From: JACMNW01 sp031406155
GTDB taxonomy: Bacteria; Pseudomonadota; Alphaproteobacteria; Rhodobacterales; Rhodobacteraceae
DNA length: 64,000 bases
Direction of reading: 5' to 3'
NCBI GenBank assembly: GCA_031406155.1
Contig: JANOGW010000003.1
Span: 124,001-188,000, forward strand
Shown here: positions 8,819-19,100 of the stretch, piece after piece
How positions within the stretch are numbered: the first letter of the stretch is position 1
Layout: the number at the start of each line of letters is the position of its first letter
Notes under the pieces: generated by a model
The model's database searches: none
What the model saw: only the letters and a program-made list of their open reading frames with translations
Told to the model about the DNA's origin: nothing
Position numbers and translations under genes: made by a program

Positions 8819-11371
8819 GTGGTCAGGTTTGTCGGGTCTTTCTTTGGGGCCATTTTCACAGCACTTACGTTGGGTACGCTGTTCGCCGCGCTGACCATTG
8901 GCGCGGTTTTCTATGGCTATACGCGCGATCTGCCCAGCCACGAAAGTCTGGCGCAATACACCCCACCCACGATCAGCCGGATCTATTCGGGCGAAGGCCA
9001 AATGATCGATGAATTCGCGCAGGAACGTCGGCTTTTCGTGCCTGCCGAAGAAATTCCCGATCTGGTCAAGCATGCCTTCGTCGCGGCCGAGGATCAGCGG
9101 TTTTATACCCATAGTGGCTATGATGCGACAGGCATGGTGTCGGCGTTTCGGGATGCAGTGCTGTCTCGTGGGCGCACCGTGCGGGGTGCCTCGACGATCA
9201 CCCAGCAGGTGATGAAAAACTTTCTGCTGTCGGGTGACCGCAGTGCCGAGCGCAAGATTAAGGAAATCATCCTTGCCGTGCGACTGGAACAGACCCTGTC
9301 CAAAGAGAAAATCCTTGAACTCTACATGAACGAGATTTTTCTCGGCCAGAACTCATACGGTGTGGCCGCCGCTGCGCAGACCTATTTCAACAAGACACTG
9401 AGCGACCTTACACCGGGCGAGGCGGCGTACCTTGCGACCCTGCCCAAAGCGCCGTCAGACCTGCACCCTGTGCGCAACAAGGAACGTGCGTTGGAACGGC
9501 GCAGCTATGTTCTGGACCGGATGGCCGAGGATGGCTACATCACGACAGATGTGGCGAAGGCCGAGGCCACCACCCCGCTTTTATCCGTGCAGAACGGTGA
9601 CTATCCGGCATTTCGCGACTCGCTGCCGCCGCGTGATTACTTTACCGACGAAATTCGCCGGCAGTTGTCCGGCACCTTTGGCGAGGAAGAATTTTTTGGC
9701 GGCGGCCTGACCATCCGTGCCACGGTTGATCCTGAATTGCAGACCGAAGCGGCACGGGCCCTGCGGACCGGCCTGGAAAAATACGACCGGGGCCAGGGGG
9801 TCTGGCGCGGAACCGGGTTGGTTGTGGCACCCGAAATGCTTGGCTCGCAACCGCAATGGCGCGCAGCACTGTTGGGTCTTGAGGTGCCACGCGATGTGGA
9901 CGGCTGGCATCCCGCTGTCGTGCTGGAGGTGGGGGAAGACAGGGCCCGGATCGGGATCGAGGGTGTGCCCGAAGCAGAGGGCGGTGATTTCATTCCGGCC
10001 GAAGATGTGACCTGGGCCCGCAAACGCAATGTGGATGGCAGTCTTGGCAAGAAGGCTAAGGCGCCGGGCGATCTGGTTGCTGTGGGCGATGTCGTGCTGG
10101 TCCGCGCGGTCACCAAGGACGAAGACGGCAGTTTCATGCGCTGGTCCCTGCGTCAGGTGCCAGAGGTGCAGGGCGGCTTCATGGCGATGGATGTGAATAC
10201 CGGCAGGGTTCTGGCGATGCAGGGCGGATTTTCCTATCAGGACTCGACCTTCAACCGCGCGACGCAGGCAACCCGGCAACCCGGATCCAGCTTCAAGCCT
10301 TTTGTCTATGCGGCTGCCCTTGATTCCGGGTTCCTGCCCTCGACCATCGTGATTGACGCACCGATCGAGGTTGACACACCGCAGGGCCTGTGGCGGCCAA
10401 AGAATGCGTCAAACAAGTTTTACGGGCCAACCCCGATGCGGACCGGGATCGAGCAATCGCGCAACCTTATGACGGTGCGGATTGCGCAAGAGATCGGCAT
10501 GCAGACCGTCGCGGGCTACGCCGAACGGTTCGGCGTTTATAACCGGATGGATCAATTCCTTGCCAATGCGCTTGGCGCACAGGAAACCACCTTGTTCAAG
10601 ATGGTCGCGGCCTACGCGATGTTTGCCAATGGCGGCGAGCGGGTGGAACCGACGCTTGTGGACCGGGTACAGGACCGCAAGGGCAAAACCGTCTACCGGC
10701 ATGATCAGCGCACTTGCGACGATTGTCGCACCGCAAGTCTTGATCCCGGTGTCATCCCCCAGATCACGTCGAACCGCGAACGGGTGATGGATGCGATTAC
10801 CGCGTATCAGCTGACCTCGATGTTGCAGGGCGTGGTGCAGCGCGGCACGGCGCAGGGTATCAATCTGCCGGTGCCGGTTGCAGGAAAAACCGGTACCACA
10901 AACGACGCAAAGGATGTGTGGTTTATCGGCTTCACGTCAAACATCGTGGCGGGGTGCTACGTGGGGTACGACCAGCCACGATCGCTTGGCAGCGATGCGT
11001 CGGGCGCCGGGTTCTGTGGCCCGGTGTTCGAAACCTTCATGCAAACGGCGGTCAAGAAATACGGTGGCACCGAATTTCTGGTGCCGCCGGGTGGGTACTT
11101 CATCAACATCGATCGCTTTACCGGCACGCGTTTGCCGGATGAGGCATCCGGCGAAAATGTCGTGGCCGAGTATTTCCGCGAAGGCGAGGATGCTCTCTTT
11201 GGTATTCTGGTGGATGGTGGGTTCGGGATGGGCGAAAATCTGCCGTTGTTCGCGTACGGAGAAACCGGCGGCGATGAGGGCGGCGCGTCGGTGACCACCG
11301 CAACAGGCGCGACCAAGGTCATTCCCGGCAAGGCCGATTTCGGCACGGTCAGTTCGGGCGGGCTCTACTAG
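8819..11371 (+). CDS. mrcA: Penicillin-binding protein 1A
   Basis: An 850-residue class A PBP, bifunctional transglycosylase/transpeptidase in peptidoglycan synthesis. An N-terminal membrane anchor (about 9-32) is followed by the GT51 domain with EDQRFYTH (catalytic Glu91) and the RTVRGASTITQQ segment. An OB-like insertion follows. The transpeptidase domain has SSFK (Ser490 nucleophile), SRN, and KTGTT near residue 690. The length matches proteobacterial PBP1A. The start is GTG with no strong ribosome site, and no ATG fits better. A sigma70-like promoter lies just upstream. Confidence 0.96.
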   Translation: MVRFVGSFFGAIFTALTLGTLFAALTIGAVFYGYTRDLPSHESLAQYTPPTISRIYSGEGQMIDEFAQERRLFVPAEEIPDLVKHAFVAAEDQRFYTHSGYDATGMVSAFRDAVLSRGRTVRGASTITQQVMKNFLLSGDRSAERKIKEIILAVRLEQTLSKEKILELYMNEIFLGQNSYGVAAAAQTYFNKTLSDLTPGEAAYLATLPKAPSDLHPVRNKERALERRSYVLDRMAEDGYITTDVAKAEATTPLLSVQNGDYPAFRDSLPPRDYFTDEIRRQLSGTFGEEEFFGGGLTIRATVDPELQTEAARALRTGLEKYDRGQGVWRGTGLVVAPEMLGSQPQWRAALLGLEVPRDVDGWHPAVVLEVGEDRARIGIEGVPEAEGGDFIPAEDVTWARKRNVDGSLGKKAKAPGDLVAVGDVVLVRAVTKDEDGSFMRWSLRQVPEVQGGFMAMDVNTGRVLAMQGGFSYQDSTFNRATQATRQPGSSFKPFVYAAALDSGFLPSTIVIDAPIEVDTPQGLWRPKNASNKFYGPTPMRTGIEQSRNLMTVRIAQEIGMQTVAGYAERFGVYNRMDQFLANALGAQETTLFKMVAAYAMFANGGERVEPTLVDRVQDRKGKTVYRHDQRTCDDCRTASLDPGVIPQITSNRERVMDAITAYQLTSMLQGVVQRGTAQGINLPVPVAGKTGTTNDAKDVWFIGFTSNIVAGCYVGYDQPRSLGSDASGAGFCGPVFETFMQTAVKKYGGTEFLVPPGGYFINIDRFTGTRLPDEASGENVVAEYFREGEDALFGILVDGGFGMGENLPLFAYGETGGDEGGASVTTATGATKVIPGKADFGTVSSGGLY

Positions 11372-11381
11372 GGCCATGCCC

Positions 11382-11410
11382 TTGCCCGCGCCAGATGTTC
11401 CCGCTATCAC
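11382..11410 (+). promoter_or_regulatory. Candidate promoter of prfB
   Basis: TTGCCC (11382-11387), a 17-base spacer and TATCAC (11405-11410) lie 33 bases before the prfB ATG. The match is moderate. Confidence 0.4.
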
Positions 11411-11442
11411 GCTGCGAACCTAATTCCTGAGGACAAATATCT

Positions 11443-12570
11443 ATGCGCGCCGAGACGCTGAACAATGTGGAGGCGATCCGCAAATCCCTTAGCCTGCTGG
11501 CGCAGCGGATGGATAATGAAACCGCAGCGCACCGGCTGGAGGAATTCAACGCCCTGATCGAAGCGCCGGATTTGTGGAATGACCCGGCCAAGGCGCAAAA
11601 ATTGATGCGCGAACGGCAAGGATTGCTGGATGCGATGTCGACCTACAAGATGATTTCGTCGGGATTGACTGACAACGTCGATCTGATCGAACTGGGCGAA
11701 GCCGAGGCCGACGACGAGATCATTGCAGACGCCGAGGCGTCCTTGAAATCGCTGGTGGACCTGTCTGCGGCGAAAGAGCTGGAAGCGTTGCTGGACGGCG
11801 AGGCTGATGCGAACGATACGTTTCTTGAGATCAACGCAGGTGCCGGTGGTACCGAAAGTTGCGACTGGGCCAGCATGCTGGCGCGGATGTATGTGCGTTG
11901 GGCGGAAAAGAAGGGCTACAAGGTGGAACTTCTGGCCGAAAGCCCCGGCGAAGAGACGGGCATCAAGTCGGCAGGCTACAAGATCAGCGGTCTGAACGCC
12001 TATGGTTGGCTGAAATCGGAATCCGGCGTTCACCGGCTGGTGCGCATTTCACCCTACGATTCCGCCGCAAAACGGCATACGTCGTTCAGTTCCGTCTGGG
12101 TCTACCCGGTGGTCGATGACAACATCGAGATCGACATTCCGGCGGGTGACATCCGCATCGATACCTACAGGTCATCAGGGGCGGGCGGCCAGCACGTCAA
12201 CACGACCGACTCCGCCGTGCGCATCACGCACCTGCCGTCGGGCATCGTTGTTACCAGTTCGGAAAAGTCGCAGCACCAGAACCGGGCTAACTGCATGGCT
12301 GCACTGAAGTCGCGATTGTACCAGCTGGAACTGGACAAGCGCAATGCCAGCATCAACGCCCAGCACGAAAGCAAGGGTGATGCGGGCTGGGGGAACCAGA
12401 TCCGGTCGTATGTGTTGCAGCCCTATCAGATGGTGAAAGACCTGCGCACCCGCTTTGAAACGTCCGATACCAGCGGCGTGCTGGACGGCGATCTGGACGG
12501 GTTCATGGCCGCAACTCTGGCAATGCAGGTGTCGGGCAAATCCCGGTCGGAGGCGCAGGGCGACGACTGA
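11443..12570 (+). CDS. prfB: Peptide chain release factor 2
   Basis: A 375-residue class-I release factor for UGA/UAA. The catalytic GGQ is at 248-250 in GAGGQHVNTTDSAVRITH. The codon-recognition tripeptide, SPF in E. coli RF2, reads SPY at 203-205 (RISPYDSAAKRHTSF), still the RF2 and not the RF1 (PxT) type. The frame is continuous from ATG 11443, with GAGGAC about 8 bases upstream. The programmed +1 shift used by many bacteria to autoregulate prfB is therefore absent. It ends at a strong bidirectional hairpin. Confidence 0.97.
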   Translation: MRAETLNNVEAIRKSLSLLAQRMDNETAAHRLEEFNALIEAPDLWNDPAKAQKLMRERQGLLDAMSTYKMISSGLTDNVDLIELGEAEADDEIIADAEASLKSLVDLSAAKELEALLDGEADANDTFLEINAGAGGTESCDWASMLARMYVRWAEKKGYKVELLAESPGEETGIKSAGYKISGLNAYGWLKSESGVHRLVRISPYDSAAKRHTSFSSVWVYPVVDDNIEIDIPAGDIRIDTYRSSGAGGQHVNTTDSAVRITHLPSGIVVTSSEKSQHQNRANCMAALKSRLYQLELDKRNASINAQHESKGDAGWGNQIRSYVLQPYQMVKDLRTRFETSDTSGVLDGDLDGFMAATLAMQVSGKSRSEAQGDD

Positions 12571-12620
12571 CCCGATGGCATCTGATCCGTTGGCATCGGC
12601 CGGGTTGCGTTTGACCAAAC

Positions 12621-12647
12621 AAAAAAGGCACCGCGAGGGTGCCTTTT
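12621..12647. terminator. Bidirectional rho-independent terminator
   Basis: GGCACC (12627-12632) pairs with GGTGCC (12638-12643). The stem is flanked by six A and four T so that it can work on both strands. It separates prfB (+) from the convergent bactofilin operon (-). Confidence 0.85.
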
Positions 12648-12672
12648 CAATTAGCGCTACTGGAACGACAGA

Positions 12673-13179
12673 TCAGTTCCCTTCGCCCGCCTTGGTTATT
12701 GCCGGCGTGGGTGCGGCAAGGGCAGGGCGGCTGTTCGCAAGCGGGTCTTCCTGACGCTGAACCGACCCTTCGAAATGCGCGCCGCTTTCGATCGCGATCG
12801 TCTTGTGGATGATGTCACCCTCGACCCGGGCCGTTGCTGTCAAGCGCACCTTAAGGCCGCGCACCCGACCGATGACCCGACCGTTCACCACAATATCATC
12901 GGCGACAATTTCGCCGCGTATGGTTGCCGTTTCGCCAACCGTCAGCAGATGCGCGCGAATGTCGCCTTCGACAGTGCCCTCAACCTGAATGTCGCCGGTC
13001 GTTTTGAGGTTGCCTACAACCGTCAGATCAGATGAGAGCAGGGACACGCCGGCCTTTCCTTTCGCCGCAGTCGGCATAATATCCATTGACGAGGGTGATG
13101 CCGGCATTTCCGGTAGCCTTGGCTTGTCCGCGTCGGGTTGCTTTGGGCCGGGTTCATTGATTCTGCTTTTAGAAAACAT
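12673..13179 (-). CDS. Bactofilin family polymer-forming protein
   Basis: A 168-residue bactofilin (DUF583). A flexible Pro-rich N-terminus (about 1-45) precedes a right-handed beta-helix core of short hydrophobic/Gly repeats (SSDLTVVGNLKTTGDIQVEGTVEGDIRA..., about 46-140) and a short disordered tail. Bactofilins polymerise without nucleotide and position cell-wall enzymes at the membrane. Its first codons overlap the 3' end of the upstream M23 peptidase by 11 bases, so the two are translated together. This fits the known bactofilin-M23 partnership in shape control. Confidence 0.92.
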   Translation of the reverse strand: MFSKSRINEPGPKQPDADKPRLPEMPASPSSMDIMPTAAKGKAGVSLLSSDLTVVGNLKTTGDIQVEGTVEGDIRAHLLTVGETATIRGEIVADDIVVNGRVIGRVRGLKVRLTATARVEGDIIHKTIAIESGAHFEGSVQRQEDPLANSRPALAAPTPAITKAGEGN

Positions 13180-14512
13180 CGCGCGCTGCCTTTATGAAGG
13201 TCATCGGGTTCACTGCTTTTGCGCCGAAGCGAATTTCGTAGTGAAGGTGTGTGCCGGTGGATCGGCCTGAATTTCCCATATCACCGATCCTGTCGCCGCG
13301 CGATACCCTTTGTCCCTGTTCGACCCGGATTTGCGACAGATGCGCATAGCGCGTTTCGATCCCGTAATCATGCTGGATCTTTACCATACGACCATAGCCG
13401 CCATCCCAGTCGGCGAAAGAGATCGTACCGTCTGCCGTGGCGTAGATCGGGGTTCCATATCCGCCGGCAAAATCCGTGCCTTCGTGCATCCGGGTACCGG
13501 CCCCCTTCGGATCATTTCGGGCACCGAAGCCGGAGGTGAACCTGAATGCACTTGTCACCGGCATCGCGAAAGGCGTCTTGAAGGCGGCGATGCGGTAAAG
13601 GTTCATCTTGTCCAAACCGAGCAGGATTGCGTTGGCGCGGATCTCTTCTGCACTTAACGCCTGACCGCTGGACGACAGGGTCAGCGGCGACAGCGGGCCA
13701 CCTTGACCCGAATAGCCCTTGCGCACCTGCTTTATCAAATCGTCGGGGGAAAGGCCTGCATCCTGAAACATCTTGTCGAGCGGATCGATGGAAACGGTGA
13801 CTGCTTCTTCCAGTTTCGCAAAGATTGCATCGTTGCGCAGTTCTTGTCCGCGCTGTGCAATTTCCAGCTCAACCACTTCTTCGCGGGCTTTGTCGGCGGC
13901 AATTTGCTGGGTGTCGCGGTCTTTGGCCGCAGTACCAAGGGCGTCTGTCACGAACTCCAATGTAGCAATCGTGTCGCGCACATGACCGACCTCTGTGCCG
14001 CTGGTGCCGCCGCCCTGTTGCACCAGGGCCAGTGTGGCCCTGCTTGCATCGCCGCGCGCTTCGTCGCGTTCCTTGATCGTGCGTCGCAGGGTGTTCTGGA
14101 TGACATCGATGCCGGTTTCCAGCTCGCGGCGGCTGTCTTCGGAGGCAAGCAGCCTTGCCTGCATGTCCGACACCTGATCCAGCGCCAGATTGAAGCGTTC
14201 GTGTGCCCGCGCGGCCTCTTCTGCGCGCAGGTCGCGGTCAGTCGAAAGCGCATTCAGGCGTTGTTCATAAAGCCCTTGCTGCATCAGGGCCTGTTCACGG
14301 CTTGATCCGGCCCCGATCGTATCCATCAGCATCACCGCCGTGGCCACCAGCGTCCAGGCCAGCAGGAAGGTGCCGCCCGTCAACGCAATCGCCTGGGTGG
14401 CGGGTCGCAGCCGGATGAACCGCGTCTCGGTATCGGATTTCAGGAAAAGGCGTTGTTCAGGCAAATGCCGTTCCAATGCCGCGTTGATCCGATAAGCAAG
14501 GCGTGTCAGCAC
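13169..14512 (-). CDS. M23 family peptidoglycan endopeptidase
   Basis: A 447-residue bitopic protein. It has a cytoplasmic N-terminus, one transmembrane helix (about 40-63), a long heptad-rich coiled coil (about 75-235) and a C-terminal LytM/M23 domain. The zinc-site motifs are HEGTDFAG and HLHYEIRFG. It resembles LmdC-type peptidases that work with bactofilins. The chosen start is GTG at 14512 with GGAAG six bases upstream and a good promoter about 75 bases away; the open frame continues to ATG 14572 without a ribosome site. It heads a two-gene operon with the bactofilin. Confidence 0.9.
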   Translation of the reverse strand: MLTRLAYRINAALERHLPEQRLFLKSDTETRFIRLRPATQAIALTGGTFLLAWTLVATAVMLMDTIGAGSSREQALMQQGLYEQRLNALSTDRDLRAEEAARAHERFNLALDQVSDMQARLLASEDSRRELETGIDVIQNTLRRTIKERDEARGDASRATLALVQQGGGTSGTEVGHVRDTIATLEFVTDALGTAAKDRDTQQIAADKAREEVVELEIAQRGQELRNDAIFAKLEEAVTVSIDPLDKMFQDAGLSPDDLIKQVRKGYSGQGGPLSPLTLSSSGQALSAEEIRANAILLGLDKMNLYRIAAFKTPFAMPVTSAFRFTSGFGARNDPKGAGTRMHEGTDFAGGYGTPIYATADGTISFADWDGGYGRMVKIQHDYGIETRYAHLSQIRVEQGQRVSRGDRIGDMGNSGRSTGTHLHYEIRFGAKAVNPMTFIKAARDVF

Positions 14513-14584
14513 TGATGTCTTCCGATCACTACACAAAAGGACGGGCAGCCATGCACTTGCACATGACATCAAACCCCCGACCTC

Positions 14585-14613
14585 TGATTACCCAGCCAAT
14601 CAGATCATCGCAA
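14585..14613 (-). promoter_or_regulatory. Promoter of M23-bactofilin operon, with dyad
   Basis: On the minus strand TTGCGA (14613-14608), a 17-base spacer and TAATCA (14590-14585) form a promoter. A perfect 7-bp inverted repeat, TCTGATT-N8-AATCAGA (14583-14604), covers the -10 and half of the spacer. It is either an operator or coincidence. Confidence 0.5.
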
Positions 14614-14702
14614 CAAAATTGACCAATTCGCACAAGCAGGGCGCGGGACGCCGCCTATATGGGCGGGATTCTGCCGACGCCACCAGATGGTCCTGACAGG
14701 TT

Positions 14703-15533
14703 TCACGTGTCTGGGGTCACTTTTTGCAGGTTCGCCAGCGGCCAGTAGAAATCGGGGGGAATGCCCGCCTCGGCGCGCTTTTCGTCATTGAAGGGCGGCT
14801 TCAGTGCCCCGTGAAAGTATTTCCGGACGAGGATATGAAATGCGTCTTTGGGGTCCTGATCGTGCCGGCCACACAGAAAATTGAACCATTTCGACCCATA
14901 GGCCACATGCGCCACTTCTTCGGAGTAGATGATTTCGAGGGCGGACAGCGCACCGGCATCGCCAGCCTTGCGAAAAACCTCGATCATGGCGGGTGACACA
15001 TCCAGACCGCGCGCTTCCAGTACCATGGGCACGACGGCAAGACGCCCGAGCAGGTCATCGACGGTGTCTTCGGCGGCCCGCCACATGCCGGCATGCGCGG
15101 GCATTGCACCATAAAAACTGCCCGCCGCCTCCAGACAGTCGGCGATCAGGTTGAAATGTTTGGCCTCGTCATCGGCGGCCTTCACCCAATCATCATAGTA
15201 GCCAAGCGGCAGCGGAATATGCGTGAAACGGGCGACGATATCCCAGTGCAGATCAACCGCGTTCAATTCGATATGGGCAAGCGCGTGCAGCAGCGCCACC
15301 CGCCCGGCAGGTGTACCGGGCCTGCGACGCGGCACATCGCGGGGGTCCAGCAACAAAGGCAGCGCCGGGCGAGCAGGCCTAAGCGGCGGGACAGCTGCGC
15401 CTATCGGCAATGGCGTACCTGCCGCCCGCGCCGCAAACCATGTAGCGGCATGTTTGCGACCTAGCGCAGTTTTTTCACGTCCATCGGCGGTGGCCAGAAC
15501 CTGGACGGCCATTTCCGCCAGAGATAATGTCAT
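14703..15533 (-). CDS. DUF455 ferritin-like protein
   Basis: A 276-residue DUF455 protein with a predicted ferritin-like four-helix fold. Candidate di-metal ligands are visible in helices: HIELNAVDLHWD, DDEAKHFNLIADCLE, VLEARGLDVSP and SEEVAHVAYG, i.e. repeated E-x2-H-type pairs. The biochemical function of DUF455 is not established; the fold is akin to the MiaE/rubrerythrin group. Its ATG overlaps the stop of the upstream peroxiredoxin (ATGA), so the two are coupled. That suggests a link to oxidative or iron handling, which is inference only. Confidence 0.82.
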   Translation of the reverse strand: MTLSLAEMAVQVLATADGREKTALGRKHAATWFAARAAGTPLPIGAAVPPLRPARPALPLLLDPRDVPRRRPGTPAGRVALLHALAHIELNAVDLHWDIVARFTHIPLPLGYYDDWVKAADDEAKHFNLIADCLEAAGSFYGAMPAHAGMWRAAEDTVDDLLGRLAVVPMVLEARGLDVSPAMIEVFRKAGDAGALSALEIIYSEEVAHVAYGSKWFNFLCGRHDQDPKDAFHILVRKYFHGALKPPFNDEKRAEAGIPPDFYWPLANLQKVTPDT

Positions 15534-15994
15534 CCGATCGCCTTGACGGCTGCCAGCACGTCATCGACATGGCCCTTGACCGACACTTTGCGCCACGCCG
15601 TATTCACGACGCCAGCCCCGTCAATCAGGAATGTGGACCGCTCGATCCCCATGTAGGTTTTGCCATACATGCTTTTCTCGGTCCAGACGCCGTAGTCCTC
15701 GCAGGTTGTGCCATGTTCGTCGGAGGCCAGAATGATGCCCAGCCCGTATTTCTTGCAGAACTTTTCGTGGCTTTTGACGCTGTCTTTCGAAATGCCGATG
15801 ACAGTTGCGCCAAGAGCAGTAAACTCGGGCAAGCATGTGGTGAATTCCTGCGCCTCCAATGTGCAGCCGGATGTATCGTCCTTGGGGTAGAAATAGACGA
15901 CGACTTTGCCGGGGCGGAAAGCCGACAGGGTGACAGAGCCGTCGCCATCACGGGGAAGTGTAAAGTCCGGGGCGGGGTTTCCTGCGGCGAGCAT
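15530..15994 (-). CDS. bcp: Thioredoxin-dependent peroxiredoxin (Bcp/PrxQ)
   Basis: A 154-residue PrxQ-type peroxidase. The peroxidatic cysteine lies in DTSGCTLEAQEF. The position five residues on, where E. coli Bcp has its resolving Cys, is Gln; another Cys lies ten residues on (FTTC). The mechanism may therefore be 1-Cys or use another partner. The AAGGAG site sits six bases before ATG 15994, deciding the start over ATG 16000 and the longer open frame. It reduces H2O2 and organic peroxides in the cytosol. It overlaps the DUF455 start by four bases. Confidence 0.93.
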   Translation of the reverse strand: MLAAGNPAPDFTLPRDGDGSVTLSAFRPGKVVVYFYPKDDTSGCTLEAQEFTTCLPEFTALGATVIGISKDSVKSHEKFCKKYGLGIILASDEHGTTCEDYGVWTEKSMYGKTYMGIERSTFLIDGAGVVNTAWRKVSVKGHVDDVLAAVKAIG

Positions 15995-16107
15995 GGGCAT
16001 CTCCTTGCTGAATGCGCTTAACACTGTAGGGGTTTTAGTTGTCCTGCGGCAAAGATAAAGACACCAGCAGCCAATCCGTCGAAATACTTCTGATTTTGAA
16101 AAGATAG

Positions 16108-19100
16108 ATGAACGAACCAGCAGGTGAAGCGCCAAGACCCCTTCCGCGACGAAAGCGGCGGCGTGGCGCTGTCGGGCTTTGGCTGTTGATCAGCGTGGTT
16201 CTGTTTGTCGGCCTTGCCGGGTTTGGCGCGCTTGGGTTGTCTGGAAAACCGGTCCGGCTGCCGGTCTGGGCCGTGGCCGAAGTGGAAGCCCGCCTGAACA
16301 AGGCGGTGCCGCCGAATATGGCGGGACTGTCGGTTTCGGTCGGTGCGATTGCACTGATGGTTGACCGTGACTGGATACCGCGTCTGGCGCTGGACGACTT
16401 ACGCATCTTGCAAGGCCGCGGGCGGGCGATCGTGACCTTGCCGGAAATCAGGACATCGTTTGATCCAAAGGCATTGCTGCGGGGCGATATACAGCTTCGG
16501 CACTTGCGCATTGTCGGCGGGCGCTTTGCGGTCACGCGCAACGCCGACGGGCGGCTCGATCTGGATTTGGGTCCATATGACGGCACATCGACATGGCGCA
16601 GCGTTGCCGATGTGCTGGATGCTGTGGACAAGGTGTTTCTCGACCCGGCCTTCGCGGCGCTGACCTCCATCGAAGCAGAGGCGTTGACCCTTCTTTTGAA
16701 AGACGCGCGATCCGGCCAGCAGTGGCAGGCGGGCGACGGGCGGCTGGTGCTTGAAAACCGGCCCGGTGAACTGGCCGCACAGCTTAGCATGTCGCTGGCG
16801 GTGGATCAGACCGAACCTGCCCTTGTCGTGATGACCTCTATTTCCAAAAAAGACAGCGCGGCCGCCCGTCTCTCAGCGACGGTGAAGGGGGTCGCGGCAC
16901 GGGATCTGGCGTCACAATCGGCACCTCTGGCCTGGCTGAGCGCGCTGGATGCGCGGATATCGGGCAGGCTGGCCGCCGCGATTGACGAAAAGGGTGAGTT
17001 TGGCCCCATGGAAAGCACGCTGGAAATTGGCGCAGGCGTCTTGCGCCCAACCCCGCAGACCGCCCCGATTGCCTTTGACAAGGCGGGCATGACGCTGGCG
17101 TATGATCCGGCACTTGGCCGGATTGCCATTTCGGCTTTGTCGGTTGAAAGCCCGTCGTTGCGGCTTTCGGCCAGCGGGCAAAGTTACATCATGGACGCCA
17201 AAGGCACGCCGCTGTCAGGGGCCACAGTGGCGGCAGATCGCGGCGCCTTTCTGACGCAGATCGCGTTTTCGCAAATGATGGTCGATCCGGCAGGGCTGTT
17301 CGAGGCGCCGGTGCAGTTTTCGCAAGGATCGCTAGATCTTCGGCTGTCATTGAACCCGTTTGCCATCGATATCGGTCAGTTGACCCTGTCCGAGGCGGAT
17401 ACCCATATCGCTTTGAAAGGGCGCATCGTCGCCGATCCGGAGGGATGGCGCGTGGCGCTGGATGTGACGTTGGACAAGATCGAACCTGCCAAGCTGGTTG
17501 CGCTTTGGCCCGTGCAACTGGTCCGAAACACCCGCGACTGGCTGGCTTTGAACGTTCTGGACGGCACCTTGTTCGATGTCAGGGCGGCGGTTCGGGTGGC
17601 ACCGGACGAGTTGCCCCGCCTGTCGCTAGGCTACGAGTTCGCCGAAACGGATGTACGGTTCTTGAAAGCTCTGCCGCCAATCCTTTCAGGCTCTGGTTAT
17701 TCCAGCATCGAAGGCGCGACCTACACGCTGGTGTTGGCCGAAGGTCACGTAACTCCGCCTGTTGGTGGCGATATCGACGTGACGGGAACCGTGTTCAGAA
17801 TCCCTGACATCAATCAAAAACCTACCATTGCAGAGATCGCTTTGAAGACACAAAGCAGCCTGACGGCCGCGCTGTCCTTGCTGGACCAGCCGCCATTCGG
17901 GTTCCTTACCAAAGCGAAACGCCCGGTGAACTTGGGAACGGGCCGGGCGGATCTGGTCACGAAGCTTACGTTCCCGCTCAAGGCCAAGGTCCTGCTTGAA
18001 GATGTGACGTATTCGATTTCCGGGCAGATTTCCGATTTCAAATCTGATCTTCTGATCGCCAACCGTCTGGTAACCGCACCGGTGCTGGAGGTGTCGGCCA
18101 GCCCGCTCGGGTTGGAAATCGCGGGCAATGGCGCGCTTGATACCTTGCCATTCAATGTCACGTTCACGCAGCCATTCGGGCCGGCGTCCAAGGGCAAATC
18201 CGGGATCAAGGGCAGCGTCAGTTTAACGGATGCGGCGCTGCGCGATCTGGGCGTCGCACTGCCACAGGGCATGATCCGGGGCGAGGGGCCCGCCGATATC
18301 AGGATTGATCTGGCAGCAGGGCAACCCGCGCAATTGACGCTGACATCTGATTTGCAGGGGATCGGGCTTGGACTGCCGTCGCTCGGCTGGTCCAAGTCGA
18401 CCGAGCAGAGCGGGCAATTGTCCTTGACGGCCAGCCTTGGAAAAACACCGGAAATCACGTCCCTGACCTTTGATGGCGCGGGGCTGAAGGCAACCGGCAG
18501 TATCACCCTGCGGGATGGCGGAGAGTTGGACGCAGCGCAGTTTGACCGCGTGCAACTGGATGAATGGCTGGATGTTGCGGCAACGCTGCAAGGGCGCGGG
18601 CAGGGCCGGACGGTGGGCGTGTCCATCGTCTCGGGTTCGGTGGATTTGCGCCGCCTTGCGGTTAGGCCGTCCAACGCGAGCGCGGCCAAAGATGGCCCGT
18701 TGACCGTACAACTGAACAGGCTGACAGTCTCGAATGGCATCGCGCTGACCGATTTTTCCGGAGACTTCACGTCACAAGGCGGGTTCAACGGCAATTTCAC
18801 GGCAAGCGTCAATGACACGGTTCCCGTGCGCGGGACGGTTGTTCCATCGCCTGAGGGCAGCGCCGTGCGTATCTTGTCAGAGGATGCGGGCAAGGTGATG
18901 GCGGCGGCCGGCATCTTTGCCGATGCGCGCGGCGGATCGCTTGATCTGCAACTTGTCCCGACCGGTGCGAAGGGTGAATACAAGGGCCGGGCGAAAATCG
19001 GCGCGATCCGGGTCCGCAATGCGTCCGTTCTAGCCGAACTTCTAAGTGCCATCTCGGTTGTTGGATTGTTGGAGCAGCTGAACGGCACGGGCCTCGTTTT

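Noticed and set aside
11443..11560. Programmed +1 frameshift in prfB
   Set aside because: No CTTTGA-like site and no break in the frame near codon 25.
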